Both the position numbers and the translations under genes were made by a program. A stretch of 64,000 bases of DNA, from the NCBI GenBank assembly GCA_012861695.1, contig JAAOOA010000399.1, forward strand, positions 9,997,647 to 10,061,646, written 5' to 3'. Below the pieces are notes generated by a model. The model was given only the letters and a program-made list of their open reading frames with translations. It searched no databases and had not been told where the DNA came from. Below, in pieces: positions 33,734-45,128 of this stretch; within the stretch, counting starts at the first letter, position 1; every line of letters begins with the position of its first letter. The stretch is from Trematomus loennbergii. Its lineage: Eukaryota > Chordata > Actinopteri > Perciformes > Nototheniidae.

Positions 33734-36700
33734 GTCAGTGTATGGAACAGGTTTTTGGCCTGGCTCAGATCTGTTTGTTCCTTTGCCACTATTTAGAAAA
33801 ATACTCCTTTCGAAAAGCATTTGATGACTGATAGACACACATACATGGTTTGTCAAAAAGGGGTTTGCAGATTCTATTGTGGTGTCCTCAAAAGAAAACA
33901 CGCTTGATAAGAGGAGTCAATTAGTCCTACATAAAAAAGGCTGGCACTTCATCATAGTGGCCTTCAGCTTGCTCATATCCGTTTGACTTATTCCAACTTT
34001 CTGCTGTTAGATATCTTACGTCTGAAGTAGCTGTCATAACAACTTGATCTGTTTGCTAGAAAGGGTGGGAAGAACTAACTAACATGTCCATAATGTTCCT
34101 TGTCTGAGCTGGACATATCATACACTGAGGAGGGATGATGACAAATTCCAAACTTGACATTATTGGTATATTCCTCTTTCTAGTTGTTGCACACTGACTT
34201 ACTTTTTAAAGTAATCTACTTCTATTAAAACATTGTTTCGTATTATTGAAAGAAACAGTGGTATTCAAATAATCTGATGAATCCATTAAATTCAAGTATT
34301 GGTTGCCAACAAAGTTCTTCAAAGTTAGAGGCAAAATCTTATGCCCAACTCAGGCAACATTTGAAATTGTCATCATGGTGATATCTGTTTAATTACTGCG
34401 GTGAAATAAATGTGAAATAATTATCATAGATGGACACGGCGAGACATTACCATGCCAATCATCTTTGTTTAGCTTGTTAGCATGCTAATATTAGCTAATT
34501 AGCATGTTCAGAAGAAAGTGTGAGTTCAGCTTTATGATATGTTGAGCACAAAATATTCCAATCCTGATTTGAGTTAACCGAATTTTGGTTTAACTTCATG
34601 GCAGCTTGTTAGGTTGTGATTCAGACTAATATCCAACAAACATTGGTAAACCAAGCGAAAAATACGAGGGCACCAACCGTCTAATTTCGTATCAAGCTGA
34701 GGAGGAAGCACTTGGCCCGGTCTCCAGATGGCATGATGAAGCAGAGTAGACAAAGCTTTGCAGTCGCATCCATACAGATGAGTGGAAAGCTGTGAGTCTG
34801 TATAACGTTGGTGGGGGGTGTTCCTGACACCCTGGCACGTCCCATAATCGGCTTTCCTCAGTGACAGCATGGAGCCCATAGTGGAGTCCTTACTGTCTGT
34901 TTCTTTTTCACACACACAAACGTAAAGAAACAAACACATGTGCACACGCACACCTGGCTGGAAGCACAGGGGGCCTTACACCGCCAGCTGTAGAGCAGGA
35001 TACACACTGAGCCGGAGAAGAACACACACAAACACATGTGCATGCGAAATGTGCACACACGAAGCAGCTACTAATCCACATGAGAATCTGTCATTTTAAC
35101 AGCAGGCAGGATTTTTCACACTAAGAGAGACAATGTAAGATAATCATATACGTACACATTTTTGAGAACTGAAGCATTCAAAACAAAAATATATATATTC
35201 CCAGTCTATACTTTGTGTGCACACCTGTACACAAATACCAGGAATCAGATTAACAAAGGGGACACACATTATTCACATTCACCTCACACACTGTCACACA
35301 CAAAGTAATCTTGGCATCACATCCAGGTGTGGACGGTTGCAGCAGACAGTGGGGGTTTCCATTCATACAGTCATGGGAAGTGTGGATGGTCAGGAGCCAT
35401 GCAGAGAAAAGCTATGGAACAGAACAGCAAGAAGAGAAAGGACTCAGATGCCGCCGCAGCCCATGACCTTTCTCACCAGCTAACATCACCTAACCTGTAA
35501 TTGCAAGATTAGTTCCCCAATGTCAGAATGTTATTATGTAACTGGAAATAAACACAAATACAAGTTGCTGAGGATACCATACAAATATGAATATTATGTA
35601 ATGTCTTTTGCAGTACGTCACAAAGAAAGCATCTTTGTGTTTTTTTTATTGAAACGAGCAGCTCGGTGAAAGTCACGCACAGATCTTATTTCCTGTGGCG
35701 ACCTGTGCAAGTCACCAGTCACTGTGTCCGACAGCCCCATGAATAACTAAGGACCGTTATCTGTCTCGACTCACCTGGGGACACTGCAGGGAGGAAACAC
35801 ATGCGTAGGCCAGCATGCATCAATAACAGCCTAAAACGTGAAAGACTTCTGAGGGGAAGCAGAGGTGAAACTGTTTTGGCCCTTAAAATATCCAGAGCAG
35901 ATAATTAGGAAGACAATCATGGTCTTAGAAATATGAGAAATGCTTCGGCATGCTTTGTTGTAAGAAGTTGGATTTCTTAAATCTTTATATTTAAAGTTGA
36001 TAAATAACGACTGTTTGTTTGCACGTTTCTTTTCAGTTATTGACAATATATTTGTAATCTTCTACTCACGTTGCAGAGATTTGATCAGTCTCCCCCCTCT
36101 GCACTTTGATCTTGCCACCTAAACATTTTCTTCCACATCATCCCGTTTCAGCAGTAATTACAGTCAAGTAAACAACGTGAGATGCTGTAGTAAAATAGCT
36201 TTATTTGGCATACTAAAACTCAAATGCAAAGCTATGTTGGATCTGCCAGTTGCACTGCCATGCTTTGTGAATCACCACATTAACATGCATAAAGGCAACC
36301 AGGTCACTGGGAGTAATCAGATTTAAGCAAATACACTTATTTACTGGCATTCTTGTCAAGAGTTGAATGAAAAGATTGATACAACTTTTATCCCTGGTAA
36401 ATATAAATCTATTATCTGCAGATGGCTAGTTTATCTTAGTATAAATAAAAACATAGGAAATAGGTAACCTGGCCCAAAGTCCTGTCAGCACTGTGAGGTT
36501 TCCTGGAAGGCAGCAAATATTTTAGGAAGTTAATGGTGAGTAATACTAGCTGTCTCACCCTGATTCCAGTCTTTATGCAATACTAAGATAAGCTAAATTG
36601 ATGCTGACTGACGCCACACATCAAAAACATGTAACATTGGTATCCATCCTTACATCAGACCCTTGATATGAAAAACATTTAGCTGATTTACAGGACAAGA

Positions 36701-37566
36701 GAATACAGTGCTGCTAAGTTATGCTGATTCTCTTTCTACGTTATGTTAAAACCTATTAATCCAGTCAGACATATTCAGGGCCAAGAATTAATGTTTCTAC
36801 ACCAGCTAAAGATAACACTAATGTTTTAAATGTGCTCAATGTGTACACTGACCAAATTAAAGTGAGCTGAAAATACTCTATTCAATGTGTGTTGACTTTG
36901 ACGAATACAAATTCTGGTGTGTGTCATTCTGTTATACTTTGAATAAACTTTCAAATACATTCAATCACCAGACAACATTAGCTTTAACTTAGCTCAGCTT
37001 TAGCTTACACTCCACATGCACTGTCTGCTCTTTACAGCCTAACCACAGCATTAACAAATAGCCTCAATAGACAGATTCAAAGCATTTGTTTTTCATTAGA
37101 GAAGCTCTCTTGAAAGCAAAATATAAAAAAGTTAAATAGTCATGGTGGGTGAATGTGTTGTACATTTGTGTGTGTTTGTGTTAAGCTCATCCATCCTGAA
37201 TGAGTTTGCTCTGTCAGTTCTGTATTCTTAATGAACCGTAGGGGGACCACACTCGCTCGCACTCCAGTCACTGCTGTGTCCTCTAGCTGCTGCTGTCAAT
37301 GACTCAAGGTAGACCCCAACACACGACTCATATTTATACCTGCTCTACATGGTGAAGGTGTTTGTGCATTATGATTGGCCCACAGAGCAGTCGGGAGATA
37401 CACACATGTACACTCTCCTATGCACTCAAGAGGTAATTGCCTGCCTGGTGGTGACACTGGTATCCCTCAATCCTTGTGGTGATCAATCTTAAAGAAACAG
37501 GTAAACAAAGCTGTGTCTGTCCTAAGCAGTCCATCTGCCCTTGTTAGGAAGCACATCTAAGATGGA
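33734..37566. other. Unique DNA, possible minus-strand microexon, repeat remnant
   Basis: At 34,465-34,510 the phrase GCTTGTTAGCATGCTAATAT followed by TAGCTAATTAGCATG resembles a common fish repeat (remnant only). On the minus strand at 35,775-35,783 a 9-nt segment lies between a strong acceptor (TTTCCTCCCTGCAG) and a strong donor (GTGAGT). No gene could be supported otherwise. Confidence 0.4.
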
Positions 37567-37574
37567 CAAATGAG

Positions 37575-38053
37575 CAGAGGTGGGAAGTTTAAAAAGTACA
37601 TTTACTCAAGTACTGTACTTAAGTACAGTTTTTAGATACTTATACTTGAGTATTTCCATGTTATGTTACTTTGTACTTCTACTCCACTACAATTCAGAGG
37701 TAAATCGTGTACTTTTACTCCACTACATTTATTTAAGTTTCTTTGCAGATTTGGATTAATGATGTGAAATATAATCAGCACTTAAATAAGACTTGGTTCC
37801 ACCTGGAGTAAATTCACAAGCCACCCTGCAGTATGCAATGTAACTCAAATTAGCCGCTCCCTCACAAGCTTTGATAAACACTTTAATGCATCAGTAATTA
37901 CTTTTAGTACTTTAAGTATATTTTAATGCTAAAACTTTTGTACTTTTACTTGAGTAACATTTTGAATGCAGAGCTACTAGTAACAGTGTATTCCTACACT
38001 CTGGTACTTCTACTTTTACTCGAGAACAAGATCTGATACTTCTCCCACCACTG
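37575..38053 (+). mobile_element. Non-autonomous hAT element, 479 bp
   Basis: The ends are CAGAGGTGGGAAGT at the left and, inverted, CAGTGGTGGGAGAAGT at the right. A perfect 8-bp target duplication, CAAATGAG, lies at 37,567-37,574 and 38,054-38,061. The interior is made of the motifs TACTTTTACTC, CTTGAGTA and TCCACTAC repeated in both orientations near the two ends, a layout familiar from an abundant fish hAT MITE. There is no coding capacity. Confidence 0.9.
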
Positions 38054-38061
38054 CAAATGAG

Positions 38062-39460
38062 TAAAAAGAAAATGTATCTGACATGTGAATAGATTCCTAT
38101 CGACCAAAAGCAGAACGGTATTTTCCTTTTTGCTTTCCTGGGGAGTTGCCATCCACAGCTAGCGTCATACATCAAGCCTATCATGTCTGACTGGAGATTG
38201 CTTGTTACAGATATGATGAAGAGTTGCAGCGTAGCCACATTAATTAGGCTCCCATCACTGGCAAACACTAAGCGTTGAATCAGTGAGGTGCATTTTTTAT
38301 GAGTCTGCCTGCTTGTCTGTGTGTGTGTTTACTTGTTTGCGCACATGAATATAAATGTGTGTGTGTGCACGACTGTTAGGATACAACAGTGTGTGTGTAT
38401 GTGTGCGCAATTGTTGCAAGGAGGGGAGAGACACACCACGAGTAAAGCCATGACTTTGGTTAACAGTAAACACACCGCAGAGAGCTCATTAGAGTGCTCT
38501 CCTCTCCTCGCTGCACTGCTGCTCCCGTTGACGGGGCTTTAGCTCCAGCCATATCTGGCATCCAGCAACAGGCTAATTAGCGGCTAGCACTCATTACAGT
38601 CAGTCTACTGAGCTCAGCCCCTCTCCAACACATCATCTGTATCCTGTCAGAAACACAGCATGCACGTTACGATTCCAAACTAACTCAGATTGGAAAAGGC
38701 TAAGCAAAGTGCTTTGCTAAATAGACAGTGTTAGCCCTCATTTATTCCAGGCTCGTCAAAATGACATCCATTGGCTGTAATGGTCCGTGTTGCGTCAGTT
38801 ATTAAAGTTATCTTACATCCTTACAGGGTCAAGAGCTTTTTTTCTATTGAGTTACTATCAACTTAATCACTTGAAAAATACTTTGAATTAAGGCTTGCAC
38901 TATTGTTGCATCAACAGGGAATACCTTTCAGGGGATATAACCAGTGTTGCCACATAGATATTGTACTACTTGATTGAGGAGATCTAAAACCTTAGAGAGC
39001 TTCTGTATTCAAGAAGCATGACAGCATTGATAATTGGTTCTAACAGATAGAAAACGACGATGATTGCATTCAGAGCTAAGTTAGATAATGTGATGTTCTT
39101 ACAGGGCAAGTCAGTGTATGAAAACTTGGGGCCATTTTCTACGAACAGTAGGTCTTTTCTTTCTTTAACAGTGACAGTGATCTTTCCTTAATCCTAATAA
39201 AGCAGTTTGGAGGCAATTTATTTTGTGTTACTTAACCATACTTTGATTATAGGGGCAGCTGATCAGAAAATGAGACAGATGGTTTGTTACACAGAACAAT
39301 GGTTGGAAAAGTGTCATAGTTGAGAGGAGATTGGTTGAACTATCTGTAAATGTATCTTTTGCCGAATCCATTCGGGAGTGGAGCAAACGCATGTTTTTCT
39401 TCCAGAAGCCTTTAGTCTGTTCTTTGCTCCTCTACCAATACTCTAAACTGATGCTGCTTC
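38062..39460. other. Unique DNA, no gene seen
   Basis: Short GT-rich patches occur at 38,315-38,405. No supported gene. Confidence 0.5.
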
Positions 39461-39463
39461 TTA

Positions 39464-40084
39464 AGGCCCTGACACACCAAGCAGTCACCAGAGAACTCGC
39501 CGACGCCGACGCCGACTGTTGCGTCGCCGTGTTCTCCTGCGTCTTGGCCATGTGCCGCACTGGAACACACCGCAAAGACTTCAGCCGAGCACGTACGAAC
39601 TGCGCATGCGTGAGTGGCAATAACTCTCCTTACCAGCAGGCGGCGGTAGTGTGTATTCGTCATTCAAAAGAGGCAACAACCGGAAGACAGAGAAGAAGAA
39701 CAGACTGCGTGATCTAAACAAACAACAAATAGCGTGTGCGTTCCATTTTCACTCTCGTCCATCGAAAACATGTTTCGTGCGGTACTGGAGCTATCAGCCA
39801 TTGGAGTGTTGCTTGTGGAAGACATTCTCAAGCAACTGTTTCGCTTCTTATGCACTGATTTGCTAGCTGAACAGCCAATCAGAGTGATTTCTTTGTCCGA
39901 CTGCCTGTGGCCGACGCACGGCCGATTCAACATGTTGAATCGGCCATGCGTCGGCCATGAAAGGCCAAATAAGGCGTGTCACGGTCGACGGTGCGGGACA
40001 CACCAAATTGAGTTTGGGCGACAGGGCACGCTTCGTCGTCCGACTAACGAAAACGGCCGATTTCGGCCTGGTGTGTCAGGGCCT
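39464..40084 (+). mobile_element. PIF/Harbinger-like MITE, 621 bp
   Basis: The 16-bp ends AGGCCCTGACACACCA are perfectly inverted. TTA trinucleotides flank both sides (39,461-39,463 and 40,085-40,087), as in PIF/Harbinger insertions; a TTAA-type reading is possible but fits one base less well. The element is strikingly GC- and CpG-rich near both ends. It contains a 48-bp palindrome at 39,909-39,956. A start codon at 39,771 opens a frame reading MFRAVLELSAIGVLLVEDIL, weakly reminiscent of a fish Harbinger transposase N-terminus, so this may be a deletion derivative of an autonomous copy. Confidence 0.8.
39909..39956. repeat. 48-bp near-perfect palindrome
   Basis: The left arm GGCCGACGCACGGCCGATTC is mirrored by the right arm, with one mismatch (A-C versus A-T step) and no loop; the centre is AACATGTT. 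It lies inside the Harbinger-like MITE. It could extrude as a cruciform or form a strong RNA hairpin if transcribed. Confidence 0.95.
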
Positions 40085-40087
40085 TTA

Positions 40088-42066
40088 AGCAACCACCTTT
40101 GTTGTTGTTTTAAACTAATAGGCCTTGCATCACATCACACACACCTAAACCACAGATGTAGCTGCATGTAGCTCTTTACAAGATCCCGATTGGTCCCATC
40201 TGCTTGTGGTTTGAGATACAAGCATTATTAGAGCCTTGTGAGATATCAAGATAATCAAGCTCATAAGCAAGGAATGAGGATGCTTTTTCATCATTACGTT
40301 TTTAGCCTATGTTCCATAGACTGAGGAAACTTGTTTTGTTAGCTGTAAGTATTGTATCTATGTTGGATGTCTTTCACAAGATTCTACAGTACAAGTGACA
40401 GCTCCAGGAAACACATATACTATGAAATTGCAGGGGTAAGGACATTCCTAAGTTCTTTTTATCATGTGGTTTGGCATAAGTTGAATCAGAGTTTGACAAT
40501 TGTTTTTTTGTGAGACTACAAAGCACTCACAGGAATTTGGAGACAGACTGCTTAGGCATTTCTTTGTGACGTGGAAGAAACATCTGACGCCAACATGGCC
40601 ACCACTGCCAGATTCATTTATTAGATCCAGACGCTTGTGTCATTCATATCACATTTTTCACTGTTTTCAACACTCCAGCACACTAGCTCTAAGACTTTTC
40701 ATGTGCTGTAATTTCATCCCTCATTAAGAGCTCAGCAGACCAGGTGAGTAACATTAACCCAGCCTTGGTAGCTGAATACATCTTCTTGCAACAAAGATTT
40801 AATAAAAGGTTAACAAGACAATTGAAAATAATATTAACATCCCAAGGTAAACAGTAGTTGACTAGTTCATACCTTAATAAAGGGATTAGCTCATTAAAAA
40901 TAAGCAAAATATGTTCAAACAGTCTGTAAATAATTGCTCCATGAGGTTAAAGATCACGCTATTAATATACATTATCACCATGCAGCCAGTGATAGTAGCT
41001 GGAGTGCAGCAGCATATGCAAGGCTCGCTCCATATGTTAAACAAAAGGAACCATGCATCCTTAATCAAAAAGCCAATTCATCACACATGCTACATCCACA
41101 GTAATGATGCACATAGATAAGGAGATAATAAGGTAAATGAGAGGGAGAGTTAAAATAATACCGTAGCCAGCCCGGTTCATGCACTGTTACACTGCTGATG
41201 AATGATACAGGTCCCTCTCCTCCTTCTGCAGCTACTTACTCTTTTTCTTCCTTTTCACCACTGCAGTCCCACTTGCCTTTTTTATGATGGCAATGGAAAA
41301 TAGGAAGATTTAGTGACAAAGGAAATACATTTTACAGTAGGTTACAAATGCATTTTTTCAAATTCATAAAAAAGGGATGTTATTGTGCCAATGCTTATGA
41401 CAAATACGGATGAATACACACAGACCATAAGACAGATGTAGTCAAAACACACATGAGCCTCTCACAACATACCTGTTGGAGCCGGCAGATGGTCCTGCCC
41501 TGGAGAACTGGTAATAACAGAACAATAGCCAATTAAGCAGTGACGGAGAAGCTGAGGGGGCCAAGACAGTTCACGGATAGATTCAGTCAATTAGTCAAAT
41601 GCTCCATTAGGAGAACGTCCAGAGACACTATGTTGATTGCCTTCCATTATGCACACCAATCCACAGTTTTTGATTGGTATTAAGAGATTATAGCATGTAT
41701 AGGAGTCCTAAAATTACATTGAGAGGTATTTAAAAAATCTAACAATTAAATTGTTTCCCCTTTGATCTGTTTCAGAATCACATTGGGTGTTTTACCTTGG
41801 CAAACTAAATTATAGATATTAATTGCAAGAGATTAAATGATGTGACATCAATGGGAACCTGTAACCTTGTGATCAGCTTTTTACACATTCTCTGCACCGT
41901 GTACTGACACCTGTACACACGTACTTGCAACTGTGAGAAATCTTCCAAAAAGCTGAAGAAAACTTGCAGGAAAAAAAATGGCTTCTCTCCCTCTCACGTA
42001 CACAAACATGTAATACAAACATGTTCATGCATTAAACATGCTCATGCCATGCATACCGAACTGCAT

Positions 42067-42068
<2 letters not shown>
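40088..42068. other. Unique DNA with exon-like segments on the minus strand
   Basis: Two short segments on the minus strand, 41,473-41,507 and 41,240-41,276, have consensus-like acceptors and strong donors (GTATGT and GTAAGT). Their lengths add to 72 nt, with two frames open across the join. No protein family is recognised. The remainder shows nothing. Confidence 0.35.

Positions 42069-42101
<33 letters not shown>
42069..42101 (+). repeat. Short (CA)n microsatellite
   Basis: About 16 CA units. A further short CA run lies at 42,298-42,313. Confidence 0.95.
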
Positions 42102-42102
<1 letters not shown>

Positions 42103-43319
42103 CATGCTGCCATCTATCTCCTGTATGTACAGCACACGGCGGTTCATACACACCGTCACACTTTGTGTTGAGATCAAAGATACACCGTCTTCAGTTGTGC
42201 CCTTCCCTTCTTCATGACCTTAAGCTGTCAGTGTTATCTGCTCCAGACATAAACACAAACACACACAGAGCATCCCCATGAACTCACTTTGCTTCATACA
42301 CACACACACACACTAACTCCATGCATACTAACGAATCTCATGGAGGCAATTACAGAGCTGAGCCCTTCATGTTGGCTCGCAATCAAATGTTTTTCTCCTC
42401 TCTCATAATACTGTGCTAGTCTTCCCTTTTATCAAGGGGAGCTAGCATGATTGCTACCTTCAAAGCTCCTTGTTCATAGCCCATATGACTTACTAAATAC
42501 AAACGTAACAATGTTCTTGTTGTAACTGCTGTTTTTTTAAAAGTTCAAAGCCGCTTTAAACACTATTGTATTCCCTTCAATGTCCATAACTGTTTTGCTT
42601 TATTCACGTGCAGCGGTTTCCATCTTTATTGTTCCTCCTACTGTTGTGAGACGACTTGCGTTGTGTGATTGCATCTTCAGCTCTATACGTTCCCGCCCTG
42701 ACACCTTTACATTGGCACAAATAAGAGGTAAAGCATCTTGGCATTTCTTGTCACATAACCTGGAAACAGCAACCATAGCAACCCATCACAGCCAGCCACT
42801 TTGCATACAAATGATTGTGACAGAGTGTGTATGCATGTGTGAGTGCATGAGAGGAGCTGGTGCCAGTTTGCTGGGGGTGGCAATACACATTTAGTATGTG
42901 TGTGTGTGTGTGAGTGTGGTTTCTCGCCTGTACACATGCGTAAACATGCATGTGAAGGGGAGAGAAAAACTGGTGAGAAAGAGAAGAGAAGAGCACAGAG
43001 ACCAATTACATTTTTACTCTCCTTTTGATTTCAGTGTGAATACACCAAAAGTGGAGGCCAGCACTTGATCTATGCATCAGATGATACTTATGTTGCAGGC
43101 TTTTATGTATGAAAATGCATAAGAGATGGGAAACTCTTTTTCTGTCTCTGGAGTTCAAAATAAAGCACTGTTTGATCGTTAACGTGCTTGAATAGTTAAT
43201 ATAATCAGTACATTGAGTCATAATAGTAGTCTAGATAACGATCATAAACAGGAAGGAGGGAAGGTTCATATATATATATCGGGTTTTTTATGTAACTTGG
43301 TGAAAGGTTAGTCATTTTC
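42102..43319. other. Unique DNA, no gene seen
   Basis: Several short GT/CA patches. No gene could be supported. Confidence 0.5.
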
Positions 43320-43410
43320 TAGGGAGAGTATACGGTTTGTTTTATTCTGTTTTGCTTTACTTATTCGCAACAAATTAAGTCGTTAAGAAAACAGAACCAG
43401 ACTGAGTTCC
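43320..43410 (+). repeat. Degenerate copy of satellite left half
   Basis: The order GGTTTGTTTTATTCTGTTTT, CTTTACTTATTC and GTTAAGAAAACAGAA follows the left half of the 294-bp satellite monomers at 45.1-48.96 kb with scattered substitutions. The matching right half (SINE tail) lies beyond a truncated MITE, at 43,718-43,830. This looks like an old, isolated precursor monomer. Confidence 0.7.
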
Positions 43411-43474
43411 AACTTTACTGTATTCATTCACAACAGATGTTATGGAAATTGGAAATGGGAAGTATTTTTCTCTT

Positions 43475-43717
43475 TTAAAGCTCACCTATTATTTATATTT
43501 GAACAATATATTATAGGGCCATATCTATACAAAACATGTCTCTGAAGTGTTTTGCTCAAAATACCAAACAGATCACCCATTGTAGCCATGCCTCATACCA
43601 CTCTATTTCAGCCCTGTTACAAAAGTGCTGATTCTGATTAAATGTAGCCGAGCTGCTGCTGGCCACGCCCCTTTGGAGCGTCCGCAGGCAAGCAGCGAGC
43701 TCTGTGAAGAGAAGGCT
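43475..43717 (-). mobile_element. Truncated TTAA-type MITE, second copy of the 24.4-kb family
   Basis: Begins TTAAAGCTCACCTATTAT and shares GCTCAAAATACCAAACAGAT, then TATTTCAGCCCTGTTA-type sequence, with the reverse complement of the right part of the 24,424-25,063 element. The other terminus is missing, and the sequence runs straight into a SINE tail at about 43,718. It splits what otherwise resembles one satellite monomer. Confidence 0.7.
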
Positions 43718-43910
43718 CTTTACCACAAACGGCTCCCGTAGGCATGTCTACGGTATTGAAGTGTTTGTAAGTCGCTTTGGATAAAAGCTTCAGTTAAATG
43801 ACATGTAATGTAATGTTATGTAATGCTATATAATGCAATGTAATTGAATGTAATGTAATGCTATGTGATGTCACATAATGCTATGTATTGTAATGTGTTT
43901 CAAATTTCAA
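43718..43910 (+). mobile_element. 5'-truncated SINE tail with (TAATG)n extension
   Basis: Contains ACCACAAACGGCTCCCGTAG, the hairpin CCGTAG/CTACGG and GTCGCTTTGGATAAAAGC, then about 100 bp of degenerate ATGTAATG pentamer-like repeats. The tRNA-like head is missing. This is the version closest in sequence to the SINE part of the satellite, and it retains GGATAAAA where most satellite monomers read GGTTAAA. Confidence 0.8.
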
Positions 43911-44854
43911 CTGCATGAATAATATCATATGTATTGTACAAAGGATGGTAAGTTTGGGTAGACACCTCAAGCGTGAGTGTTTTGAAGCTGGAACACTTGA
44001 GAAAAACCGAACTGGCCTGTGTTCCAGAATTTCAGATATAATAAGAAATATCAGTAATCCTTTTTATATAGTTCTAACCAGAAGGAATTTATAAACTTTT
44101 AGGAGTTTATAGTTGACTGTTGAAAAGGCAGAAAGTGCACCTTGAGATTTAGTTTTTCATCAATTTATTGTTCTATTGCTTTGTCTGCTTTACTTAGATT
44201 TCAATGCAGGAAGCGGGCTAAAACCCTCACGTTTCGGTCTGTGACACGTTGAAGATATGAAGGAAGCCATATCAAAGGGAGAAAGTGTTGCCCATATGTG
44301 GTCATTTAGGATGTTGAGCATATCAGGTCATTTGGAATGTTGACCATGGTCATTTAGAATGTGCTTTGGAGTTTTGACATTCTGGAAGGCTGGAATGTTG
44401 GGACAGACTATAAGTTCCAGGAGGGTAAGTCTCTCCTTCATTTGGACAGAGGAGGCCAAGGGAGAAGGGGGGTGATCATTTTGAGAGTTTTTAAGGTAAA
44501 ATGGGGATTTTAAATTATGGAGGAAAGCTAACAGGTTTGTTATGACACAGCCGTGGACTATTTGTAAAATAGAACTACGGTTGGGAGGGGGATTTAAATG
44601 ACATGAGCAGTTGCATGGATTATTTTTCATTTTTGTAAACACTGAGAGATAGGCATCTTCAGTTATGGGAAGACTAAAGATTGTGAACATTTAGTTACAC
44701 ACAGTAAGTGTGGGTAGATACCTCAAGTGTGCTGCTACAATGCACTCACACTTCACCATCCATATTCACAACAGTATATTTGCAATAATACAACATTTCA
44801 AATGAGTTCTGATGATTTGTCATGTGCGGACGTTTGAACAGCATTATTGGAATT
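43911..44854. repeat. Degenerate spacer between precursor copies
   Basis: The phrase GGGTAGACACCTCAAG at about 43,957 recurs as GGGTAGATACCTCAAG at about 44,712 and as CAGTAGACACATCAAG at about 45,084, always just upstream of, or between, satellite-like copies. This indicates older, longer-period duplication. A 120-codon minus-strand frame at 44,328-44,690 has no recognisable domain. Confidence 0.5.
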
Positions 44855-45030
44855 GGAGAATAGGGTTTGTTTTCTTCTGTTTCTTTACTTATTCTCTACC
44901 AGGTAGGTCATTAAGAAAACAGAAAGTCCTATGCGGATGTGTCCTTGAGCAAGACACTTTACCACAAATCGCTCCCGTAGGCATGTCTACGGTATTGAAG
45001 TGTTTCTAATGTAATGTGTTCCAAATGTTC
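44855..45030 (+). repeat. Diverged partial satellite monomer
   Basis: Starts GGAGAATAGGGTTTG like the array monomers and contains GTCATTAAGAAAACAGAAAG and the SINE-tail hairpin. It skips the segment between CTATGCGGATGTG and TCCTTGAGC, and it breaks off after GAAGTGTTTCTAATGTAATG. It precedes the homogeneous array. Confidence 0.85.
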
Positions 45031-45128
45031 AACTGGAAGAACAACAACCTTTTTTTTATTGTGAAAAAAGGACGGTAGGTTTCAGTAGACACATCAAGTG
45101 TACTGCTGTTTGCCTATTTGGGGGGGCT

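Noticed and set aside
39734..40171. 145-codon plus-strand frame
   Set aside because: It starts inside the Harbinger-like MITE and runs through its palindrome and right terminus into flanking DNA, so as a whole it cannot be a conserved protein. Only the internal ATG at 39,771 is noted as a possible transposase relic.
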